A stretch of DNA of 18,612 bases, taken from NCBI GenBank assembly GCA_964580995.1, contig CAZOMV010000108.1, positions 1 to 18,612 on the forward strand, read 5' to 3'. The position numbers and the translations under genes were made by a program. The notes under the pieces are model-generated. The model ran no database searches. It saw only the letters and a program-made list of their open reading frames with translations, and was not told where the DNA came from. Position 1 is the stretch's first letter; every line of letters starts with the position of its first letter. This document shows, piece after piece, positions 13,921 to 18,612 of the stretch. The DNA is from JAKJEP01 sp964580995 (GTDB taxonomy: Bacteria > Planctomycetota > Phycisphaerae > Sedimentisphaerales > SM23-30).

Positions 13921-16653
13921 ATGAAATCTTTACTTATTATACTGGTGGCGGCTTTAGGGGTAAGTGTTGGCGGTTGTTCGACTTTTGCCGAAAAGGATAT
14001 AGCGGCGCAAAACTTGCGTTGTGAGTATCTGGTGGATCCCCTGGGAATTGATGTGGTCAGACCCCGATTGAGCTGGACCCTGGAGTCGGCCACACGCGGG
14101 CAGGAACAGAAGGCCTGGCAAGTTCTGGTAGCCGACAGCGAAGAGAATCTAAAAAAAGGCCGGGCGGACTTATGGAATTCCGGGAAAGTGGATTCCAATC
14201 AGTCCAACCAGGTGGTATATGGGGGCAAAGAACTGACCTCCCGGATGTCGTGCTGGTGGAAAGTGCGCGTCTGGGATAAGGATAATCAGGTGTCGAACTG
14301 GAGCAAACCGGCCCGCTGGACGATGGGACTGCTGAACCCCTCTGACTGGCAGGGGCAGTGGATCTGTGCGGATGTCCCGGCGGGTCAACCCAACGATCAT
14401 GTCTGGCCGTTGCCCTGGCTGCGGAAGAATTTTACCTTGTCCGCCAAGCCGAAGCAGGCGATGGTGTATATCAGTGCGTTGGGATATTATGAGTTGTATG
14501 TAAACGGGGAAAAGGTGGATGATTCGGTTTTGACGCCGGCGGTGAGTAATTATTCGATACGGGCTTTGTATCTGACGCACGATATTAGCGACAAACTGGT
14601 GGAAGGGGAAAACTGTATCGCTCTGTGGCTGGGTCGGGGCTGGAGCAGTCAGATGATGCCGATCCAGATTTTTAACAATCCCCCGGTCCGGGCACAGGCA
14701 GAGATTACACTGGCAGATGGTCAAACGGTGCAGGTGATTACGGATCTGAGTTGGAAATACCATCCCAGCCCGATTGTGCCGATGGGTACTATGTACTTTG
14801 GTGATTTTGGCGGGGAACGGTATGATGTGAGTGCAGAAATGCCCGGCTGGAATACGGTAGGGTTGGATGATGCGAATTGGCAGGGAGTGCGGATCATGGA
14901 TACGGTGCAGCCGATTATGGCGGCGCAGATGGCACCACCGAACCGGATTCGCGAAACCATTCAACCGGTGGCGGTCGAGGAAATGCCAAATGGTGGGTAT
15001 CAGATCGATATGGGGGGAAATTATTCCGGCTGGTTTGAATTGAAGATTCGAGATGGTCAGCCGGGACAGATTATCAAGATGGAATATGGGGATAAAATAT
15101 TTCCGGACGGGCGGCTCCAAAGTTATAACCAGCGGGATGAGGTGGTTTTGAGCGGTCCAAAGGAACTTGTCTTTTGTCAGCGGTTTAATTATCACGCTTT
15201 CCGCTGGGTACGGATCAGTGGGCTAACCACTAAACCCGAACTGGCCGACGCCCGGGGCTATTTCATCCATACCGATTATGAACCCGTCTCGGAGTTTTCC
15301 TGTTCCAATGAGTTGTTGAACTGGATTCAGAAGACGGTCAACCGGACGTATCGGTGTTTAACAACCGGTTTGTATGTGGTGGATTGTCCGCATCGGGAGC
15401 GGATGGGCTATGGCGGTGATTCCGGTACATCGGTCGAAACGGCCATGCTGAATTTCGATGTGCCGGCCTTTTACACCAAGTGGCTGGCGGACTGGCGGGA
15501 TACCCAGGACCCGCAAACGGGTGAAGTGCCCCATACCGCACCACGATTCTACAGCGCCGGCGGCGGGCCTGCCTGGGGTGGTGTCTGTGTGACATTTCCC
15601 TGGGAGCTGTATCGATATTATGGCGATACCCGCATACTGAAGATATCGTATTCTTCGATACAAAGATGGATTGCTTTTCTGGAAACCAAAACGAAGGATC
15701 ATATCCTGGCACCCTTTATCTCGATGGGTCAGGATAGCCTGACCTGGAGTTTTCTGGGCGACTGGGTGGCGCCAGGGTACGGCCAGGGGCCGGAAACGCG
15801 AGTGGATGATTTTTCCACACTCCTGTTTAACAACTGTTATTACCTTTACAACGTAGAACTGGCGGCCAGGATAGCGGCGGTACTGGGGAAAGAAGCGGAT
15901 GCGGCCGCCTATGAAGAGAAATCCCGGATTCTGAAACAGGCGATTCACCAGCGGTTTTATAACGCCGAAAAACAGATCTATGCCAACGGGGAGCAGACCT
16001 ATCTGACGATGCCTTTGTTATTCGGCGTGGCCCCCGATGATTTGCAGGCAGCGGTCATGAATAAGCTGGTGGAGGATATTGAGGTGACGCGGAAAGGCCA
16101 TCTCCATGCCGGGATCCACGGGATGTATTTCATGTTCAAGCTCTTCAGCCGGGAAAACCGGGAAGACCTGCTGTATCAAATGGTCAATCAAACAACGTTT
16201 CCAGGCTGGGGCTTTATGCGAGAACAGGGCGCGACCACCATCTGGGAGGAATGGAACGGCGACAATTCCCAGATTCACGACACCCTGCTGTCGGTGGGAA
16301 GCTGGTTTATCAGCGGCATAGGCGGCATCCGGCCCGACGACCGCCAGCCGGGTTTCCAGCATTTTATCATCAAAGCCGCCGTAGTGGGTGATTTGACCTG
16401 GGCACGGACCAGCTATCGCTCGATACAGGGACCAATCCGTACCGCCTGGGAAAAGAAGGGGAATTCGTTTAGCCTGGAAGTGCAGGTGCCGGTGAATACT
16501 ACCGCAACCGTGTATGTACCCGCCCAAAAGGAATCCGTCCTGACGGAAAGCGGCCGACCCGCCGCAGAGTCACCCGGCGTTGCATTTGTCCGCTGGGACC
16601 AGGGTTTTGCGATTTTCCGTGTCGGTTCCGGAACCTATCGGTTTGCCAGATGA
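13921..16653 (+). CDS. GH78 alpha-L-rhamnosidase, lipoprotein
   Basis: Removes terminal alpha-L-rhamnose from glycans by the inverting GH78 mechanism; 910 residues. The signal peptide ends in VGGC with Cys19 as lipid anchor, so it probably acts at the cell envelope. Residues about 28-140 are a fibronectin-like domain, about 150-440 the beta-sandwich domains usual in the family (QAMVYISALGYYELYVNGEKV), about 465-800 the (alpha/alpha)6 catalytic domain, and the rest a C-terminal beta domain. The motif DCPHRERMGYGGD at 488-500 gives D488, E493 and D500, the spacing known for the catalytic cleft of Bacillus GH78 enzymes. TIWEEW (773-778) supplies the second key Glu, probably E776. Full length, no break. 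It diverges from the SGNH gene and likely shares its regulation. Confidence 0.95.
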   Translation: MKSLLIILVAALGVSVGGCSTFAEKDIAAQNLRCEYLVDPLGIDVVRPRLSWTLESATRGQEQKAWQVLVADSEENLKKGRADLWNSGKVDSNQSNQVVYGGKELTSRMSCWWKVRVWDKDNQVSNWSKPARWTMGLLNPSDWQGQWICADVPAGQPNDHVWPLPWLRKNFTLSAKPKQAMVYISALGYYELYVNGEKVDDSVLTPAVSNYSIRALYLTHDISDKLVEGENCIALWLGRGWSSQMMPIQIFNNPPVRAQAEITLADGQTVQVITDLSWKYHPSPIVPMGTMYFGDFGGERYDVSAEMPGWNTVGLDDANWQGVRIMDTVQPIMAAQMAPPNRIRETIQPVAVEEMPNGGYQIDMGGNYSGWFELKIRDGQPGQIIKMEYGDKIFPDGRLQSYNQRDEVVLSGPKELVFCQRFNYHAFRWVRISGLTTKPELADARGYFIHTDYEPVSEFSCSNELLNWIQKTVNRTYRCLTTGLYVVDCPHRERMGYGGDSGTSVETAMLNFDVPAFYTKWLADWRDTQDPQTGEVPHTAPRFYSAGGGPAWGGVCVTFPWELYRYYGDTRILKISYSSIQRWIAFLETKTKDHILAPFISMGQDSLTWSFLGDWVAPGYGQGPETRVDDFSTLLFNNCYYLYNVELAARIAAVLGKEADAAAYEEKSRILKQAIHQRFYNAEKQIYANGEQTYLTMPLLFGVAPDDLQAAVMNKLVEDIEVTRKGHLHAGIHGMYFMFKLFSRENREDLLYQMVNQTTFPGWGFMREQGATTIWEEWNGDNSQIHDTLLSVGSWFISGIGGIRPDDRQPGFQHFIIKAAVVGDLTWARTSYRSIQGPIRTAWEKKGNSFSLEVQVPVNTTATVYVPAQKESVLTESGRPAAESPGVAFVRWDQGFAIFRVGSGTYRFAR

Positions 16654-16744
16654 ACGGTATTGTATCGGATACCGAAATATGTCAAAAACAGCGATATTAA
16701 CTGAAAACCGTGTTTTTCTGGTAAATATGGGGACGAAAAGACAA

Positions 16745-16818
16745 AGGCGACAGTGGGATTCGAACCCACGGATAACGGATTTGCAATCCGTCGCCTTGAA
16801 CCACTTGGCCATGTCGCC
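16745..16818 (-). tRNA. trnC: tRNA-Cys (anticodon GCA)
   Basis: On the minus strand the arms fold fully: acceptor GGCGACA with TGTCGCC, anticodon stem ACGGA/TCCGT around TTGCAAA, and T-arm GTGGG-TTCGAAT-CCCAC. The anticodon GCA (plus strand 16782-16784) reads Cys codons, and the discriminator base is U, as expected for tRNA-Cys. CCA is not encoded (the next bases are TTG). It stands alone between the rhamnosidase and the protease and is read opposite to both. Confidence 0.96.
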
Positions 16819-16836
16819 TGCTCGAACTAAAATATC

Positions 16837-16864
16837 ATTTTATGATAATCCAACAAAAATGCAA
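16837..16864 (-). promoter_or_regulatory. Candidate promoter of tRNA-Cys
   Basis: On the minus strand TTGCAT (plus 16859-16864) and TAAAAT (plus 16837-16842) are 16 bp apart. The -10 box ends 18 bp before the tRNA 5' end, leaving a short leader. The -35 box is identical to that proposed for the rhamnosidase gene. Confidence 0.5.
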
Positions 16865-16976
16865 TACTCGATCATTTTTTTATCCCCTCGCAAATAACAA
16901 AAGTCATCGCTTGCACGCCACTACCACACCCAGTGTCTTGTCGAAAACCTCACAGCTAAATTCATTACCTATTGAT

Positions 16977-17001
16977 AATAAACCACTTACATCCATGCCC
17001 C
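16977..17001. repeat. Possible dispersed copy of the 33-bp repeat core
   Basis: AATAAACCACTTACATC followed by CATGCCCC resembles the cluster B core AATAAGCACTTACATC with its C-rich tail, with one extra base between AATAA and ACTTACATC. It lies about 140 bp before the HtrA/Deg start. A nine-base identity could be chance in a window of this size, so the assignment is weak. Confidence 0.3.
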
Positions 17002-17087
17002 TGCGAAATATCCTAATTAGACTAAAGATTTATGTGTAAGAGATTTTCTCGAAAAATATCCATATACCATATAGGCTTGCTAGCGAT

Positions 17088-17093
17088 TATAAT
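17088..17093 (+). promoter_or_regulatory. TATAAT -10 box of the protease gene
   Basis: A perfect TATAAT lies 41 bp before the ATG of the protease gene, in an AT-rich surround. No good -35 box is present at 16-18 bp upstream, so an activator or another sigma factor may be needed. Transcription would start near 17100. Confidence 0.45.
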
Positions 17094-17134
17094 TAAAAAA
17101 TGGATTGGATAGTCTTAAGTAAAGGATTCAACCG

Positions 17135-18562
17135 ATGACATGTCTGCGAATACAGATAATCATTTGTTTGGCTGTTTTGAATTCCGGCCTGGCTTTGGCG
17201 ACGGGTTCCTATTCCCGGATTACACCCGTTGTGGAGGCTTTTGATAAGAATAAAGATGCCGTCGTCAGCATCACCGGCAAACAACTGGCCCAGGTTCAAC
17301 AAGGCCTTTTCAACTGGGGAATGGATGATTGGCCTTTTTTCCAACAGAAACGTCCCGTTGAAATGCCCTTTCTCGGCTCCGGATTTGTGATCAGCACTCG
17401 GGGCTATATTATCACTAATGCCCATGTCGTCGCCCAGGCAACCGAAATCACCGTCAATATGGCCGACGGAAACAACTATCAGGCTCAAATTGTGGCTGCC
17501 GATGTCTCAGCCGATCTGGCGGTACTGAAAATCAATGTGGATCAACCTCTGCCCGCCGTGACTCTGGGCCGCAGCGACGATTTGAAAATCGGCGAGACCG
17601 TCCTGGCCATCGGCAATCCCTTCGGCTATCAGCAGACGCTCACCGACGGTATCATCAGTGCCATCCATCGGGAAGTCGATGTCGAACAGCTCAGCATGCG
17701 CGATTTAATCCAGATCTCCGCCCCGATCAATCCGGGCAATAGTGGCGGTCCCCTGCTCAATATTAATGGAGATGTGATCGGGATCAACACTGCCATTCGC
17801 AAGGCCGCCCAGGGAATCGGATTTGCGATTCCGATCGACTGGCTCAAGAAAAATATCCCTTCCATGCTCAATGTGGATCGGCTGCGGAGAACGGACCTGG
17901 GATTAGAGATTGCCGATCTACCCGTTGCGAAACTGCCCGACGCCATAGATTCAGCGAAATCAGGTTCTTCCGGTGTATTGGTAAAAGCCATTCGTCCCGG
18001 CAGTGCCGCCCATCATGCGGGTTTCGAAGTCGGTGATATCGTTACCACTCTCGGTAACAACCCGATTCCATCCGCCATCGAATTCTATTTCGTGATGCTT
18101 GACCAGAAGCTGGACTCTGAATTACAGTTCTCCGTCCTGCGGGATAATGACCCCCGAGACCTGCAAGTACGTTTATCCCAGCGGCCTCAGCCCGACGGAA
18201 AAGCCCTGGCCCAGCAATTGTTTGGTATCGAGATTACCTCTCTGACGGACCAGATGATTCGTCGCTATGGTATCGCGGGCAATCCGGATATGGTGGTGGT
18301 CACCCAGGTAGAGCCAGGCGGACCCGCCGATAACTCCGGGGTTGAACCGGGTGACTTACTGGTCGGTTTGAATGGCAGCGAGATACCCAACTTAGAACAA
18401 TTAGGATTGGTACTGGATGAAGTGGAAGGGGGCGCCTTGATGAAGATAACCTTCAATCGAACCCAATCCTCTTTCGGATATGTTGTCCAATATACCCGCA
18501 CTGTACGAACTCGCACCCTCGTACCCCAAAAGAAGGCTCATACCAAAGAGATCGATATTTAA
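17135..18562 (+). CDS. HtrA/Deg-family periplasmic serine protease with two PDZ domains
   Basis: A protein-quality-control protease of the cell envelope (family S1C); 475 residues. An N-terminal hydrophobic signal (about 5-23) ends near LALA. The trypsin-like domain (about 33-245) has the catalytic triad His97 in TNAHVV, Asp127 in ADLAVL and Ser203 in NPGNSGGP. PDZ1 covers about 255-345 (GVLVKAIRPGSAAHHAGFEVGD) and PDZ2 about 355-455 (VVVTQVEPGGPADNSGVEPGD). The usual QTDAAINPGNSGG stretch reads QISAPINPGNSGG here. The LA loop (about 57-78) is Trp/Phe-rich and short. Start chosen by AAAGGA eight bases upstream. Whether it is a DegP, DegQ or DegS equivalent cannot be told from sequence; two PDZ domains exclude DegS. 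Confidence 0.94.
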   Translation: MTCLRIQIIICLAVLNSGLALATGSYSRITPVVEAFDKNKDAVVSITGKQLAQVQQGLFNWGMDDWPFFQQKRPVEMPFLGSGFVISTRGYIITNAHVVAQATEITVNMADGNNYQAQIVAADVSADLAVLKINVDQPLPAVTLGRSDDLKIGETVLAIGNPFGYQQTLTDGIISAIHREVDVEQLSMRDLIQISAPINPGNSGGPLLNINGDVIGINTAIRKAAQGIGFAIPIDWLKKNIPSMLNVDRLRRTDLGLEIADLPVAKLPDAIDSAKSGSSGVLVKAIRPGSAAHHAGFEVGDIVTTLGNNPIPSAIEFYFVMLDQKLDSELQFSVLRDNDPRDLQVRLSQRPQPDGKALAQQLFGIEITSLTDQMIRRYGIAGNPDMVVVTQVEPGGPADNSGVEPGDLLVGLNGSEIPNLEQLGLVLDEVEGGALMKITFNRTQSSFGYVVQYTRTVRTRTLVPQKKAHTKEIDI

Positions 18563-18587
18563 CCCAAGTTCCGCAGTAGATGGCAAA

Positions 18588-18611
18588 ATAAATTTTTTTG
18601 AAAAAATTTAT
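18588..18611. other. AT-only palindrome at the window edge
   Basis: ATAAATTTTTT (18588-18598) and AAAAAATTTAT (18601-18611) are perfect inverted copies around TG, 25 bp after the protease stop. With no G or C in the stem it would be a weak hairpin. It may form part of a terminator, or of a promoter region for a gene beyond the window. Confidence 0.4.
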
Positions 18612-18612
18612 C

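Larger units (their letters stand above)
16819..17134. other. Intergenic region between tRNA-Cys and protease gene
   Basis: This AT-rich 316-bp stretch holds the tRNA promoter on the minus strand (16837-16864), a possible stray copy of the 33-bp repeat core (16977-17001) and the -10 box of the protease gene (17088-17093). No frame in it looks coding. The protease ribosome site AAAGGA lies at 17121-17126, eight bases before the ATG. Confidence 0.6.

Noticed and set aside
14170..15195. Minus-strand 341-residue frame opposite the rhamnosidase gene
   Set aside because: Antisense shadow of a full-length GH78 enzyme; the His/Arg-rich peptide is typical of reverse-frame artefacts.
16655..16717. Hairpins CGGTAT/ATACCG and AAAAACA/TGTTTTT as terminators for the rhamnosidase or tRNA
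   Set aside because: Stems are short or AT-rich, the loops of the better-looking pair are long, and no proper T-run follows on either strand.
16745..16818. tRNA-Cys as an integration site for a mobile element
   Set aside because: No second copy of the tRNA 3' end and no integrase gene is seen in the window.

Overview
The window looks like a chromosomal piece of a Gram-negative, polysaccharide-degrading bacterium, most likely Planctomycetota of the Phycisphaerae type (inference, roughly 60% sure). The reasons are a Tat-exported Gfo/Idh/MocA oxidoreductase, lipoprotein glycan enzymes, a membrane-fusion protein with a MTPEQ-repeat tail, and intergenic 9-bp GTCC repeats. No rRNA, universal marker gene or transposase is present to settle the lineage.

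Region 1 (1-3063) is an accessory block read leftward. Order of transcription: a HEPN/Abi_C 'abortive infection' protein with an R-x6-H motif (2332-3063), a DUF6978-like protein (1866-2312), a DUF1828-DUF1829 protein whose ATG overlaps the previous stop (1102-1869), and a GIY-YIG nuclease with a RAMA/DUF4357-like C-terminus (344-1054). The block is visibly AT-rich in its upstream part. It is the best candidate here for an undescribed defence or toxin-antitoxin-type system. Upstream of 344 lies a non-coding stretch with short tandem and palindromic repeats.

Region 2 (3064-4303) is a 1.2-kb stretch without a convincing gene but with strong DNA architecture. It has a C-rich block, three 33-bp tandem repeats, a run of T-tracts phased at 11 bp (predicted bent DNA), two more copies of the 33-bp repeat, a nested hairpin, a promoter-like pair and a possible 13-codon leader ORF.

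Region 3 (4304-11544) is a rightward run. It encodes a MacAB-TolC-type tripartite exporter (outer-membrane factor, membrane-fusion protein, ABC ATPase, MacB-type permease) with overlaps or gaps of only a few bases, followed after 41 bp by a Tat-signal Gfo/Idh/MocA oxidoreductase.

Region 4 (11558-16653) is a small glycan locus. An SDR of the D-mannonate oxidoreductase type and an exported SGNH/GDSL hydrolase are read leftward; a GH78 alpha-L-rhamnosidase lipoprotein is read rightward from a shared divergent promoter region. Together they suggest use of a glycan with rhamnose and uronic acid, such as rhamnogalacturonan or ulvan (inference).

Region 5 (16654-18612) holds tRNA-Cys(GCA) on the minus strand, a regulatory stretch with a TATAAT box and a possible stray copy of the 33-bp repeat core, an HtrA/Deg serine protease with two PDZ domains, and an AT-only palindrome at the window edge.
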